DNA from: Chloroflexota bacterium
GTDB lineage: Bacteria > Chloroflexota > Anaerolineae > Anaerolineales > UBA11579
Reading direction: 5' to 3'
Length of the DNA: 64,000 bases
Assembly (NCBI GenBank): GCA_009391835.1
Contig: QWJF01000002.1
Location: 1-64,000, forward strand
Shown here one piece after another: positions 1 to 9,293 of this stretch. The notes below the pieces were generated by a model. That model saw only the letters and a list, made by a program, of their open reading frames with translations, was not told the origin of the DNA and ran no database searches. Both the position numbers and the translations under genes were made by a program. Positions within the stretch are counted from its first letter, which is position 1, and every line of letters begins with the position of its first letter.

Positions 1-1
1 A

Positions 2-148
2 GGCGTGGAAATGGTCATGCCGGGCGACGACACGAACCTGCAGGTGGAGCTGATTGTGCCTGTGGCGCTCGAGCAAGGCTCAAAATTCGCAATCCGCGAA
101 GGTGGCCTTACAGTCGGCGCCGGCGTGATCACGGAAATCCTGGACTGA
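2..148 (+). CDS. tuf: Elongation factor Tu, C-terminal end (partial)
   Basis: Translation [48 protein letters not shown] matches the EF-Tu C-terminus; truncated at window start. Confidence 0.95.
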   Translation, partial: GVEMVMPGDDTNLQVELIVPVALEQGSKFAIREGGLTVGAGVITEILD

Positions 149-178
149 GGTCCAAGGAAAACAAATTAGGATTTAGGT

Positions 179-346
179 ATGGCAAGTAAAAAAGCAGTAC
201 GGACGGTAATCACGCTTGAGTGCACAGAATGCAACGAGCGCAATTATACGTCTGAGAAGAGTCGACGCAACGACACCAATCGCCTGGAGATGCGGAAATA
301 TTGCCCGCGTTGCCGAGTGCATCGCCTCCATCGGGAGACGAAGTAG
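179..346 (+). CDS. rpmG: 50S ribosomal protein L33
   Basis: [55 protein letters not shown]; CxxC pairs; between tuf and trnW. Confidence 0.95.
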   Translation: MASKKAVRTVITLECTECNERNYTSEKSRRNDTNRLEMRKYCPRCRVHRLHRETK

Positions 347-397
347 CCGCGAACGCTAACCGTGTGCAGACTCTATATTTGAATGTGTGCACACCAC

Positions 398-470
398 AGG
401 CGAGTAGCTCAATTGGCAGAGCACCGGTCTCCAAAACCGGGGGTTGCGGGTTCGATTCCTGCCTCGCCTG
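398..470 (+). tRNA. tRNA-Trp (CCA)
   Basis: Acceptor AGGCGAG/CTCGCCT, anticodon loop ..TCTCCAAAA.., T arm GGTTCGATTCC; conserved position before secE. Confidence 0.95.
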
Positions 471-522
471 CCTAATGAGAGCGCCGCTTTCTTAGCGGCG
501 TTCTAGCCGTAAAGGAGCCGAT

Positions 523-738
523 ATGGCTGGAAAAAAACAGAAGCGAAGCGAACAAAATGCCGTCTCACGATATTTCCGTGAAACGCGTGGCGAACTAAGC
601 AAAGTGAGCTGGCCCACGCGCCGCGAAGCCATCGGGCTGACCCAGGTCGTGATTCTTGTAATGATATTGATGGGTGCTATTCTGGGCAGCTTGGATTGGG
701 TGTTTTTCCGCTTCTTTGCAAATTTACTGGGCACTTAA
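523..738 (+). CDS. secE: Preprotein translocase subunit SecE
   Basis: 71 aa, YFRETRGELSKVSWPTRREA motif plus one TM; upstream of nusG. Confidence 0.95.
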   Translation: MAGKKQKRSEQNAVSRYFRETRGELSKVSWPTRREAIGLTQVVILVMILMGAILGSLDWVFFRFFANLLGT

Positions 739-753
739 CGGATAGGTGCCCGA

Positions 754-1773
754 TTGGTGGATGGAATGACAGAGGAAAATGGGGGCGTAATGCCGGAAGA
801 AGAAATTATCGAGCCGCCGCAGGTAGAGCCTGACGCGCCTGAAGAGTCGCAGGAAGCAGAAATGGCTGAAGCTGAGGTCGCCGAGACAGATGATGCTCAG
901 CAAGCCGAGCCAGTCGCTGAAGTAGAAGACGAGGATGAAGAACCGGTGGAAGAAGCAATGGATGCTTCTTTCGCGGAAGAAAGCGACGAAGCTGCACCCG
1001 ATTCCGAGGCCGAAGTAGCCGCTGAGGAGACCTCGGACGCCGAAGACGAACCTCAAATGACGCTTGATGACGCAGAACCGCTTGATGACGTGCCCGAAGC
1101 CGCCGTCGAAGAAACCGCGATGGAGCCTAGCGAACCAGAAGTGAGCGCAATTGAAGCGCCACAGGCCGACCTGCCGACTGAGACTCTGGCTGAGGCTGAG
1201 GATGATATTCAAACCGAAGAGCCTGCAGCCGTTGCGCAGGAACCGGATGATGGACGTGCTTGGTATGTGGTGCATTGTTATTCGGGATACGAGAACAAGG
1301 TGCGCCACAATTTGGAGCAGCGCATCGATTCAATGGGCATGAAGGATCGCATCTTTGATGTTGTCGTGCCGACTGAAGAAGAGATTGAAGTCAAGGAAGG
1401 CAAACGGCGCACTGTGGAGCGCAGGGTCTTCCCCGGCTACATTTTGGTGAATATGGTTCTTTCCGAAGAATCCTGGTACGTTGTGCGCAACACCCCGGGC
1501 GTTACCAGCTTTGTGGGGCAAGGCAATGATCCCTTACCATTGCGCCCTGAAGAGGTCTCCCAGATAATCAAGCGCATGGAAGCCGATGCACCCCGCATCA
1601 AGGTCAGCTTCAAACAGGGCGAGCGCGTGCGTATTGTGGATGGCCCCTTCAATGATTTCCGCGGCACCGTGGACGTGATTGATATGGAGCGCAACAAAGT
1701 GCGCGTCATGGTGAATTTCTTCGGCCGGGAAACCCCGGTTGAATTGGACTTTTTACAGGTCGAAAAGGCCTAG
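754..1773 (+). CDS. nusG: Transcription antitermination protein NusG with long acidic N-terminal extension
   Basis: NGN domain (RAWYVVHCYSGYENKVRHNLEQRI) and KOW domain (GERVRIVDGPFNDFRGTV); ~165-residue Glu/Ala/Asp-rich N-terminus. Confidence 0.95.
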   Translation: MVDGMTEENGGVMPEEEIIEPPQVEPDAPEESQEAEMAEAEVAETDDAQQAEPVAEVEDEDEEPVEEAMDASFAEESDEAAPDSEAEVAAEETSDAEDEPQMTLDDAEPLDDVPEAAVEETAMEPSEPEVSAIEAPQADLPTETLAEAEDDIQTEEPAAVAQEPDDGRAWYVVHCYSGYENKVRHNLEQRIDSMGMKDRIFDVVVPTEEEIEVKEGKRRTVERRVFPGYILVNMVLSEESWYVVRNTPGVTSFVGQGNDPLPLRPEEVSQIIKRMEADAPRIKVSFKQGERVRIVDGPFNDFRGTVDVIDMERNKVRVMVNFFGRETPVELDFLQVEKA

Positions 1774-1778
1774 AGCTT

Positions 1779-1821
1779 GTGGGAGGGATCGTAGGCTAAC
1801 CCTGCACCCGCTAGAACCACA
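1779..1821 (+). promoter_or_regulatory. Putative L1-type ribosomal protein leader (copy 1, before rplK)
   Basis: GTGGGAGGG...CCCGCTAGAACCACA just upstream of the RBS; the same pattern recurs before rplA. Confidence 0.6.
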
Positions 1822-1832
1822 AAGGAGCAAGA

Positions 1833-2258
1833 ATGGCAAAGAAACTTAAAGCAGTAGTAACCCTTCAAATTGAGGCTGGCAAAGCCAGCCCCGCGCCGCC
1901 CATCGGCCCGGCCTTGGCCGGACATGGCATCAATCTGATGGGCTTCTGCAAGGAATACAACGCCCGCACATCCAGCCGGATGGGCGATGTGATCCCTGCG
2001 GAAATATCTGTCTACATGGATGGGTCCTTCACCTTTGTTTTGAAGAGCCCGCCAGCCGGCATTTTGCTGAAGAAAGCGGCCGGCATTCCTAAGGGCTCAG
2101 CCGAACCCAATAAAATTAAGGTTGGCGAGGTAACGCGAGCCCAGGTGCGTGAGATCGCCGAATTGAAGATGAAGGACCTCAACGCGAACGACGTTGAGGG
2201 CGCTATGCGGCAGATCGAAGGCACAGCCCACAACATGGGCATTGCCGTAAAAGACTAA
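1833..2258 (+). CDS. rplK: 50S ribosomal protein L11
   Basis: 141 aa, [35 protein letters not shown]-type N-terminus. Confidence 0.97.
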   Translation: MAKKLKAVVTLQIEAGKASPAPPIGPALAGHGINLMGFCKEYNARTSSRMGDVIPAEISVYMDGSFTFVLKSPPAGILLKKAAGIPKGSAEPNKIKVGEVTRAQVREIAELKMKDLNANDVEGAMRQIEGTAHNMGIAVKD

Positions 2259-2265
2259 ATACCCA

Positions 2266-2303
2266 GTGGGAGGGCGTGCATAGACGCGCCCGCCAAGACC
2301 ACA
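2266..2303 (+). promoter_or_regulatory. Putative L1-type ribosomal protein leader (copy 2, before rplA)
   Basis: GTGGGAGGG...CCCGCCAAGACCACA; matches copy 1. Confidence 0.6.
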
Positions 2304-2313
2304 AGGAGCGAAA

Positions 2314-3030
2314 ATGGCAAGAGGAAAGAAGTATACAGAGGCCGCCGAAAAGGTGGAAGAGGAGCGGGAGTACACGCCTGAAGAGGCGCTGGCGCTCGCC
2401 AAGGATACATCCTACACGAAATTTGATGGCACTGTTGAGGTACACATGCGCCTTGGCCTGGATCCCCGTCACGCTGAACAGCAAATTCGTGATGTGGTGA
2501 TGCTGCCTCACGGCTTGGGCAAAGAAGTCCGTGTGTTGGTATTCGCACAGGGCGATGCAGCTCGCGCCGCCCGCGAAGCGGGTGCCGACGCTGTGGCCGA
2601 TGACGATGCCATGCTGAAAAAAATTGAAGGTGGCTGGCTCGATTTTGACGTGGCGATTGCCACCCAGGATTCAATGGGCAACGTAGGTCGCTTGGGGCGC
2701 GTGCTTGGCCCGCGCGGTCTGATGCCCAATCCAAAAACGGGGACGGTGGTCTCCGAGGAGAATCTGCCCAGAGCCATTGAAGAAGCCAAAGCCGGCCGCG
2801 TGGAATTCCGTCTGGATAAGACGGCCAACTTGCACGTGCCGATTGGCAAGGCCTCTTTCGAGGCTCAGCAGCTTTATGAGAACCTGGCTGCCCTGATGGA
2901 AGCGATCAGGAAAGCGCGCCCCGCTTCGGCGAAGGGTATTTTTATCCGCCGTATGGTTGTGTGCAGCACAATGGGCCCTGCTATCCGGGTGGATGCCAAC
3001 CAGGCGCAGGCGATGGAGTCGCAGAACTAG
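2314..3030 (+). CDS. rplA: 50S ribosomal protein L1
   Basis: 238 aa, [16 protein letters not shown] motif. Confidence 0.97.
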   Translation: MARGKKYTEAAEKVEEEREYTPEEALALAKDTSYTKFDGTVEVHMRLGLDPRHAEQQIRDVVMLPHGLGKEVRVLVFAQGDAARAAREAGADAVADDDAMLKKIEGGWLDFDVAIATQDSMGNVGRLGRVLGPRGLMPNPKTGTVVSEENLPRAIEEAKAGRVEFRLDKTANLHVPIGKASFEAQQLYENLAALMEAIRKARPASAKGIFIRRMVVCSTMGPAIRVDANQAQAMESQN

Positions 3031-3104
3031 CATTTTGTAGTAAAATCTGGGCCTTGCTTTGCCGCCCAAATGGGTGGCGCTTTGTCAAAGACAGCAGGTG
3101 CCGT

Positions 3105-3207
3105 GCGAACAGCTTAATTCCCTGCCGAGGTGAGGGCATCTGAACCGCTGAAATTATTTAGCGCCAGGAGTCTTTGCTTCGCACGAGTGGAGCAAAGACT
3201 TTTTTTG
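3105..3207 (+). promoter_or_regulatory. L10 (rplJL) leader with intrinsic attenuator/terminator
   Basis: CCTGCCGAGGTGAGGG block typical of L10 leaders, followed by a perfect 9-bp stem AGTCTTTGC(3169-3177)/GCAAAGACT(3192-3200) and T7. Confidence 0.75.
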
Positions 3208-3221
3208 TTGGAGGTACGCGA

Positions 3222-3764
3222 TTGGCACTGTCAAAAGAGAAGAAGAATAAGGTTGTGCAGCGATACGAGTCCTGGATCAAAGACTCAGTCGCGCTCTACC
3301 TAACGGAATATACCGGGCTGGATATGCCCGCTATTGATAATCTGCGGGCGAAAGTGCGTGAAGCAGGCGGCGAATATCATGTCATGAAAAACCGGCTGGG
3401 CAAGTTAGCCTTTGATGCGGCCGGCTATGACGTGCCTGAAGAATATCTAAGTGGCAGCACGGCAATTGGTGTTGCCTTTGAGGATGCACCAGGCGTAGCC
3501 AAGGCAATCGTGGATTTTGCCAAGGATAAAGAAGTCGTCAAAATAAAGGGCGGCTTCCTGCGCGGTGTGCAGATGGAAGCGAACGAAATCATTCGCCTGG
3601 CCACTTTGCCGCCGCTGCCCGTTGTGCGTAGCCAGTTCTTGGCTTTGCTCATGACGCCGGCGACTCAGTTGACTCGGCTGTTGGCCGAACCCGGGCGGCA
3701 GTTGGCCCAGGTGGTGAAGGCCTTTGCCGATCAGGGCGCAGCGCCGGAACCCGTAGAAAATTAA
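3222..3764 (+). CDS. rplJ: 50S ribosomal protein L10
   Basis: LALSKEKKNKVVQRYESWIKDS...; TTG start with GGAGG upstream; the longer ORF from 3174 would overlap the terminator hairpin. Confidence 0.93.
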   Translation: MALSKEKKNKVVQRYESWIKDSVALYLTEYTGLDMPAIDNLRAKVREAGGEYHVMKNRLGKLAFDAAGYDVPEEYLSGSTAIGVAFEDAPGVAKAIVDFAKDKEVVKIKGGFLRGVQMEANEIIRLATLPPLPVVRSQFLALLMTPATQLTRLLAEPGRQLAQVVKAFADQGAAPEPVEN

Positions 3765-3796
3765 TCATTCCGATACGGAAATAAAGGAGTAACACA

Positions 3797-4177
3797 ATGG
3801 CAGATCTGGAAAAATTGGTAGAAGAATTGGGCAAGCTCTCGGTGGTGGAAGCTGCCGAGTTGGTGTCCAAGCTGGAAGAGACTTGGGGCGTTTCGGCGGC
3901 GGCACCGGTAGCAATGGCCGCTGCACCCAGTGGTGGCGCTGCTACGGCGGACGACGCCGAAGAGAAAACCGAATTTGACGTAATCATCAAAGACGCCGGT
4001 CCCAAGAAGATCGAAGTCATCAAGGTGATTCGTCAGTTGACCAGCATTGGCCTCAAAGAGGCCAAGGATATGGCTGAGGCCGCTGGCTCCAAGGTGTTGG
4101 AGCAGACCGGCAAGGAAGCCGCCAATGATGCCAAGGCGAAGCTTGAAGCCGCTGGCGCGGTGGTTGAGCTGGGCTAG
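3797..4177 (+). CDS. rplL: 50S ribosomal protein L7/L12
   Basis: 126 aa, [35 protein letters not shown]. Confidence 0.97.
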   Translation: MADLEKLVEELGKLSVVEAAELVSKLEETWGVSAAAPVAMAAAPSGGAATADDAEEKTEFDVIIKDAGPKKIEVIKVIRQLTSIGLKEAKDMAEAAGSKVLEQTGKEAANDAKAKLEAAGAVVELG

Positions 4178-4196
4178 AACCCGCGAAATGAATGGT

Positions 4197-4226
4197 AACG
4201 AAGGCCGCCAACTGGCGGCTTTCGTT
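4197..4226 (+). terminator. Hairpin after rplL
   Basis: AACGAAGGCCGCC AACT GGCGGCTTTCGTT inverted repeat. Confidence 0.55.
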
Positions 4227-4297
4227 GCTTAAGCAATCATTTTGGCTTAATTGCACTATGATATAGTGGCTCGGAATTGGAAATTGAAAGGATTGCG

Positions 4298-4975
4298 ATG
4301 ACTGCACGCATTCTCGTGATTGAAGACGATGAAGCCATTTTGAATTTCCTGCGTCGCGGGCTTTCATATGATGGCTATGAGGTTGAAACCGCAGAAGACG
4401 GCCAAAAAGGGCTGGCCATCGCCGGCGGTAAGATGCCCGATCTGGTGGTGCTGGATTGGATGCTGCCCGGTATGGACGGCCTTGAAGTTTGCAGGCGATT
4501 GCGTTCTTCCGGTAAGGTGCCCATCCTGATGCTCACTGCCAAAGATTCGGTCAGTGATCGGGTCCTCGGGCTGGATGCAGGCGCCGACGATTACCTGGTT
4601 AAGCCTTTTAATCTCGACGAACTTCTGGCTCGCATCCGGGCTTTGCTGCGCCGAACGCAAACGCCCAAGCAGAAATCCTATGAATTCGAAGATTTGCGCC
4701 TGGATACTGGGACCAGGCGAGCCTATCGCGGCGAACGTGTGATCGATTTAACCGCCAAGGAATACGAGCTGCTTGAATTGTTCATGATGCACACCCGCCA
4801 GGTGCTCACCCGTGAGATGATTTACGATGATGTCTGGGGCTATGATTTTGGCGGCGAGAGCAACATTATCGAAGTGTACGTACGCTACCTACGGCAGAAG
4901 CTGGAAGAAGGTGGCGAGCCTCGCCTCATTCACACAGTTCGCGGTATGGGATACGTGCTGCGGGAAGAAGAATAA
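4298..4975 (+). CDS. OmpR/PhoB-family response regulator
   Basis: [22 protein letters not shown] receiver, C-terminal winged helix ending GMGYVLREE. Confidence 0.93.
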   Translation: MTARILVIEDDEAILNFLRRGLSYDGYEVETAEDGQKGLAIAGGKMPDLVVLDWMLPGMDGLEVCRRLRSSGKVPILMLTAKDSVSDRVLGLDAGADDYLVKPFNLDELLARIRALLRRTQTPKQKSYEFEDLRLDTGTRRAYRGERVIDLTAKEYELLELFMMHTRQVLTREMIYDDVWGYDFGGESNIIEVYVRYLRQKLEEGGEPRLIHTVRGMGYVLREEE

Positions 4976-4984
4976 ATTCTGTAG

Positions 4985-6421
4985 ATGTCCCTACGGGCAC
5001 GTTTAACAATCTTTTACACGGCAGTTTTGGGGGTTGTGCTGGTGCTGTTTGGGCTGGCCATGTTTGGGTTAATCTCAACCGTTTTATTGCGGCAGGTAGA
5101 TAACACGCTGGATCGCGCCGCGCGCGATCTTTTGTTTGTCACACGTGTGGATGAGGCGGGGCACTTTGTTTTTTCACAACGAGTGTCTCTGGATTCGAGC
5201 GTAATAAGCCAGATATGGGATGAAGCTGGAGTTTTGGTAGCCACCAGCCAGGCTGTTGAGCCGGATAGCCCATTGCGCAACCCCTTAGATCCAGACAACC
5301 TGAATTCGGATCAGCCCATTTATCGAGACGTGATGATCAGCAACTTGCGTTTTCGGGTGCTTACCGTTCCCTTGCAGGCGAGTGGGGAGCCAATCGGCGT
5401 ATTGCAGACTGCAACATCTCTTACGGTGATTAATGCCGTGCGCGGTGAGCTGATTCAGTTTCTGTTGATTCTGAGCGCCATCGCCATTTTGGTGGCGGGT
5501 TTTATCGGATGGGCCAGTGCCTGGCGCGCATTGGCCCCGCTCTCCACCGTGACCAATACCGCCCTGCAGATCACCCGGGCTGATGATCTTTCGCGCCGTA
5601 TTCCCCTCACCAGCTCCCCGGACGACGAAGTGGGCCGCCTCATTTCAGCCTTTAACGACACCATTTCTCGCTTGGAAGAATTGTTTTCGGCTCAAAGGCG
5701 CTTCGTGGCTGACGTGGGCCATGAGCTGCGCACACCACTCACCGTGATTCGGGGCAATATTGATCTAATGCGCCGTGAAGGCGCCGCTGATGTTGAATTT
5801 CTCCACAGCGTCGAACTGGAAGTGGACCGCTTGACGCGATTGGTTGAGGATCTCCTGATCTTGGCGCAGGCTGAATCGGGCAAACTTCCAATGGAATTAC
5901 GCCGAGTTGAATTGGATACCTTGGTGCTGGAGGTGTTTAGCCAGGCACGCGTGTTGAGCGGTGAGGATATGGAGATGCGTATTGGAGAGATTGATCAGGT
6001 CATGGTGTGCGGGGATCGGGATCGCTTGAAGCAAGTGACGTTGAATCTGATTTCAAACGCGATCAAATACACTTTGAAGGGCGGAAAAATCCGAGTGGAT
6101 TTGAGAAAAAATGATTCATGGGCCGAGATTGCAGTTCATAACACAGGGGAGGGCATTCCTTCCAAGGAACTGCCCCATATTTTTGAACGCTTTTATCGTG
6201 GGGATAAGGCCAGGCACCGAGATAACGAGGGCACAGGTTTTGGCCTGGGATTGTCAATTGCCTATTGGATTGTTCGCAATCACGGGGGAAATATCGAAGC
6301 CCAATCCGACAAAAAATCTGGAACCCTGTTTACTGTGCGCTTGCCGCTGGCAACCGGCGAATGCCTGCCGCCAATCAGGGAAGTTGCGCCAAACGCTGTT
6401 CAGCCTGAGCGCACAAACTAG
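4985..6421 (+). CDS. Two-component sensor histidine kinase (HAMP, HisKA, HATPase)
   Basis: VGHELRTPLTVIRG H-box, N-box NLISNAIKYT, GTGFGLGLSIAYWIV. Confidence 0.93.
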   Translation: MSLRARLTIFYTAVLGVVLVLFGLAMFGLISTVLLRQVDNTLDRAARDLLFVTRVDEAGHFVFSQRVSLDSSVISQIWDEAGVLVATSQAVEPDSPLRNPLDPDNLNSDQPIYRDVMISNLRFRVLTVPLQASGEPIGVLQTATSLTVINAVRGELIQFLLILSAIAILVAGFIGWASAWRALAPLSTVTNTALQITRADDLSRRIPLTSSPDDEVGRLISAFNDTISRLEELFSAQRRFVADVGHELRTPLTVIRGNIDLMRREGAADVEFLHSVELEVDRLTRLVEDLLILAQAESGKLPMELRRVELDTLVLEVFSQARVLSGEDMEMRIGEIDQVMVCGDRDRLKQVTLNLISNAIKYTLKGGKIRVDLRKNDSWAEIAVHNTGEGIPSKELPHIFERFYRGDKARHRDNEGTGFGLGLSIAYWIVRNHGGNIEAQSDKKSGTLFTVRLPLATGECLPPIREVAPNAVQPERTN

Positions 6422-7064
6422 CTCCACCTTTTGACATCCATTCGCTCAAAACGGAACTGCTCTCCAGGCCAGCCTGAGCGTCCGCATAGATATGGCTTCC
6501 CCAATAATAATAGCCTTGGGTTTCTAAAGGCCATTCATCCTGAGGGCGGTTCACGCCGTTGATGCCACCATTGTAGGCGGCCAGTGCCAGGGCAGGATTG
6601 TTGTCGTAGGCGGAAAGCGCTTTGGCAAGATAGGCGAGCCCACGGCGGGCATTCATTTTGGGTGAAAAATGATTTTCGCCCTCGGCAAAATGATAAGGCA
6701 TCACCTGAAAGAGGCCGCTTGCGCCGGCAATGGAGACTGCCTGAGGATCGCCGCAGGATTCGATTTGCATAACGGTGGCCACTAAATTGGGATCCAGATC
6801 AAAGGCAGCCGCCCATTCGAGGATTTGGGGTTCCCAATTCAAAACTTGTGGAGCGAAGATTGGAGCCAACTGAATCTGGTGAGCGGGCTGTGAACTGGAA
6901 GATTGGGAGGATGCGTCGGGAAGCGAGATGCGGCTCAGTACGAAGAATAGCAGCCCGGCAAAGAGTGGCACACTGACAAAGGGATAGAGCAAAACGGAGA
7001 GACAACCAAGGGAGGTGGCCCCGGGTGCCTCTCCGTTTGCTGGGGAGGAGAGAACGTGTTCCAA
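6375..7064 (-). CDS. Membrane-anchored lytic transglycosylase (SLT domain)
   Basis: LVATVMQIESCGDPQAVSIAGASGLFQVMPYHF ... ALAAYNGG catalytic-domain motifs; N-terminal TM. Confidence 0.85.
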   Translation of the reverse strand: MEHVLSSPANGEAPGATSLGCLSVLLYPFVSVPLFAGLLFFVLSRISLPDASSQSSSSQPAHQIQLAPIFAPQVLNWEPQILEWAAAFDLDPNLVATVMQIESCGDPQAVSIAGASGLFQVMPYHFAEGENHFSPKMNARRGLAYLAKALSAYDNNPALALAAYNGGINGVNRPQDEWPLETQGYYYWGSHIYADAQAGLESSSVLSEWMSKGGASLCAQAEQRLAQLP

Positions 7065-7067
7065 CGA

Positions 7068-7736
7068 CTAGTGGATCGTCTCGTTGCTGTAGCCGTTGCC
7101 GTTCATGGAGTGGGCTACCGCGTTGCCGTTCTGCGAAAAGGCTACCGGCTTTGGCGCCGGGCTCGGGCGACGCGTTTGGTAGGCTTGACGGCGCATGGCA
7201 GGCACATCATTGCGACCGACGGATCGTTCAGGAGCCAATGTGCGGAAAAGCTTGCCACTCGAAGTGATCAGTGTGCCAATGATGAGGACGCGAATCATCC
7301 AGACGAGCACCGCAACAAAGGCGGGCACCACAGTGAGCAATGTTTCACGGGCAACAATGCCATTGCCTAAGGTGCCGTGCTGGATGATCGCAATGGATAC
7401 GCCCCACCAGGTAAGCGTGGCGTTCATCGTGGCAGCCAAGAGCCAGGCGGCGAAGAGATACCAGATCTCCAGGCCCTCCTTTGCGGATTTGGGGCCATTG
7501 CTGAACATGTGCGCGATACCGGCGAAATCAATGCTACAGAACGCCAGCGCCAGGATAGTGGACCATCCGATGCCGCCGAAGCGCAAGTCGCCGAGTAGAT
7601 CGCGCATGGCGAACTCTGTGGTGCTGTAGTTGAAGGCCTCAAAGGCGAGCAATGCGCCGAGAACCAGCGCGCCCCAGGCAAGATTTTTGTGCAGCACCGG
7701 GAACTTGATTTGACGTAAGAAACCTCGATTAATCAT
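7068..7736 (-). CDS. Multi-pass membrane protein of unknown function
   Basis: 222 aa, ~4 hydrophobic segments, charged C-terminal tail; 3 bp before the transglycosylase ORF. Confidence 0.75.
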   Translation of the reverse strand: MINRGFLRQIKFPVLHKNLAWGALVLGALLAFEAFNYSTTEFAMRDLLGDLRFGGIGWSTILALAFCSIDFAGIAHMFSNGPKSAKEGLEIWYLFAAWLLAATMNATLTWWGVSIAIIQHGTLGNGIVARETLLTVVPAFVAVLVWMIRVLIIGTLITSSGKLFRTLAPERSVGRNDVPAMRRQAYQTRRPSPAPKPVAFSQNGNAVAHSMNGNGYSNETIH

Positions 7737-7798
7737 TTTCTGCCTCCTTCCGACCCTCTAGGCCGGAAACATGTGTTCTAATTCGTGGAGCAAGTATA

Positions 7799-7810
7799 GA
7801 ACAAGCGTAC
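7799..7810. promoter_or_regulatory. LexA/SOS-box-like site
   Basis: TAGAACAAGCGTAC; GAACNNNNGTTC-type with one mismatch, upstream of the 7736 minus-strand gene. Confidence 0.4.
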
Positions 7811-8073
7811 TGTTAGAGTCAAGCGCCACATATGTGGGCGGGTTGCTCAAAGACGATACATTTTCCGGAATCGAAGCTTAACTGAAAGGTCTGGCGGAGC
7901 GCGCGTCGGTTTTTGTTCTAATTAACGCGGCTCGGGGAAAACGCAGATCGAGCACAGAAAGTCTAGAAATTATTTGGCGGGGCGGGTTTTCATCCCCCAA
8001 CTGGTGAGAAAGCGGTGGCCGAGTCAGCGATAGGCTTTCAGCTCTTGCGCCGCAGGCGCCGATCGCCCTCAAG

Positions 8074-8475
8074 CTAGTCGCCCTCGTTTACATAGACCAC
8101 CCGAACCTCGTCTATCTGCTTTCCTCCCTCGTCCATCCCGTGCAATGGTCCCTTTCCGAGCGTGCGATCCAGAATCTCGCTTGCGATCCCCTGTTGTCGG
8201 TCGAAGTCCTCCACGTCCAGCCCCGCGGCCTTCAGCTCTGCCGCCTTTACCGACGCCGTCCGTAGCGCCTCCCATGCCCCCTCGACCATGTTCAGCCGCA
8301 GCATTGCCAGCGCCTCCTCCACCTTGGCTGGCCATTTGTACACCGTCACCCGTTGGATTCCCAGCGCCTCGGCTGCCGATGCCTTGGTCGGGGTGTACAG
8401 CCGCTTCATTACGTACTTCTGCTGCAAGTCGCTCAGCGAATACCATAGCTCATAAAACGCTTCACTCATGTGCAT
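8074..8475 (-). CDS. Small HTH protein, phage terminase small subunit-like
   Basis: LSDLQQKYVMKRLYTPTKASAAEALGIQRVTVYKW HTH; overall layout like terminase small subunits. Confidence 0.5.
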   Translation of the reverse strand: MHMSEAFYELWYSLSDLQQKYVMKRLYTPTKASAAEALGIQRVTVYKWPAKVEEALAMLRLNMVEGAWEALRTASVKAAELKAAGLDVEDFDRQQGIASEILDRTLGKGPLHGMDEGGKQIDEVRVVYVNEGD

Positions 8476-8555
8476 CTTTGGCTCCTTAAACAAAAGCGCC
8501 CAGCCCAAGTCTTACTTGGAGCCAGGCAAGTGTCCCACGGTGGGGGAGTGTATTA

Positions 8556-8567
8556 GAATGTACGTTC
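8556..8567. promoter_or_regulatory. LexA/SOS-box-like site
   Basis: TTAGAATGTACGTTCTA near-palindrome upstream of the 8475 minus-strand gene. Confidence 0.45.
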
Positions 8568-8620
8568 TATATTATAGCGGGTGGCTGGAGCTTTGACAAG
8601 TCGCTGGCCTGCGCCCGGGA

Positions 8621-8977
8621 TCACTTTTTCTTTTTCGTCGTCGGCTTTGGGGGAAGTGACTTTGTATATTCGTGGCTTTTTTTGAGGTAGGGCGCCAGTT
8701 CTTTGGTGTTTTGCAGGAGATCGTCTGGGATGGCGACGTAGTCGTGGATGACGGCGTTGTAGTTTTTGAAGTCGCCGCTGCCGTATTGGGCGCGGAAGGC
8801 GGCCTGCTGCTCGGGCGACAGGCGCATGCCGAGCTGACCTTCGACAGTCATCATGGAGTACATATGCCCCCCGATGCTCGTGTACAGCAAATTCTTCCCC
8901 TTCATCTCGATTTCGGGGTGGGTATCAATCAATGCCTTGTATAAGGCGATCTTCTCATCTGGCGGTGGGCTTACCAT
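8621..8977 (-). CDS. TfoX/Sxy-like N-terminal domain small protein
   Basis: MKGKNLLYTSIGGHMYSMMTVEGQLGMRLSPEQQAAF...YVAIPDDLL pattern. Confidence 0.55.
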   Translation of the reverse strand: MVSPPPDEKIALYKALIDTHPEIEMKGKNLLYTSIGGHMYSMMTVEGQLGMRLSPEQQAAFRAQYGSGDFKNYNAVIHDYVAIPDDLLQNTKELAPYLKKSHEYTKSLPPKPTTKKKK

Positions 8978-8994
8978 TTGTCACCTCGATTCGT

Positions 8995-9067
8995 GGTTGG
9001 CTGGAGAATGCCTGAGCTTGGCGTAGCCAAGCGACGCATTCTCCCTAAGGTTGGGCGCAAGCCAACC
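8995..9067 (+). repeat. Double-hairpin intergenic repeat, copy 1
   Basis: GGAGAATGC...GCATTCTCC + CTAAGG + TTGGGCGCAAGCCAA; shares architecture with 16307-16352 and 46221-46273. Confidence 0.6.
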
Positions 9068-9293
9068 GGCGTAGTGGGCGTTTTTATCGGCGGACGGGGG
9101 ATTGGGCATGGGGTGCTCCTTTATTGCATGGCACTAACAGTTTGGGGAAAGTAATAGGTTGGCGGATGGAAATAGTAAATACTTTAAGAAAGTTTAATCA
9201 TTGAATTGGGGATAAACAACACGTAGCAATCTTGGGGAAAATCGAATAGGAAAAAAGTTTGCCCAGAAAAGATATAAAATGGGGTAGCATAGA

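Noticed and set aside
7766-7778. Additional LexA-like half-sites GAAACATGTGTTC
   Set aside because: Spacer is 5 rather than 4 and the left half-site is GAAA; too weak to add to the four-site set.
8145-8489. Plus-strand Pro/Arg/Ser-rich ORFs at 8145-8489
   Set aside because: Shadow frames of the minus-strand HTH gene.
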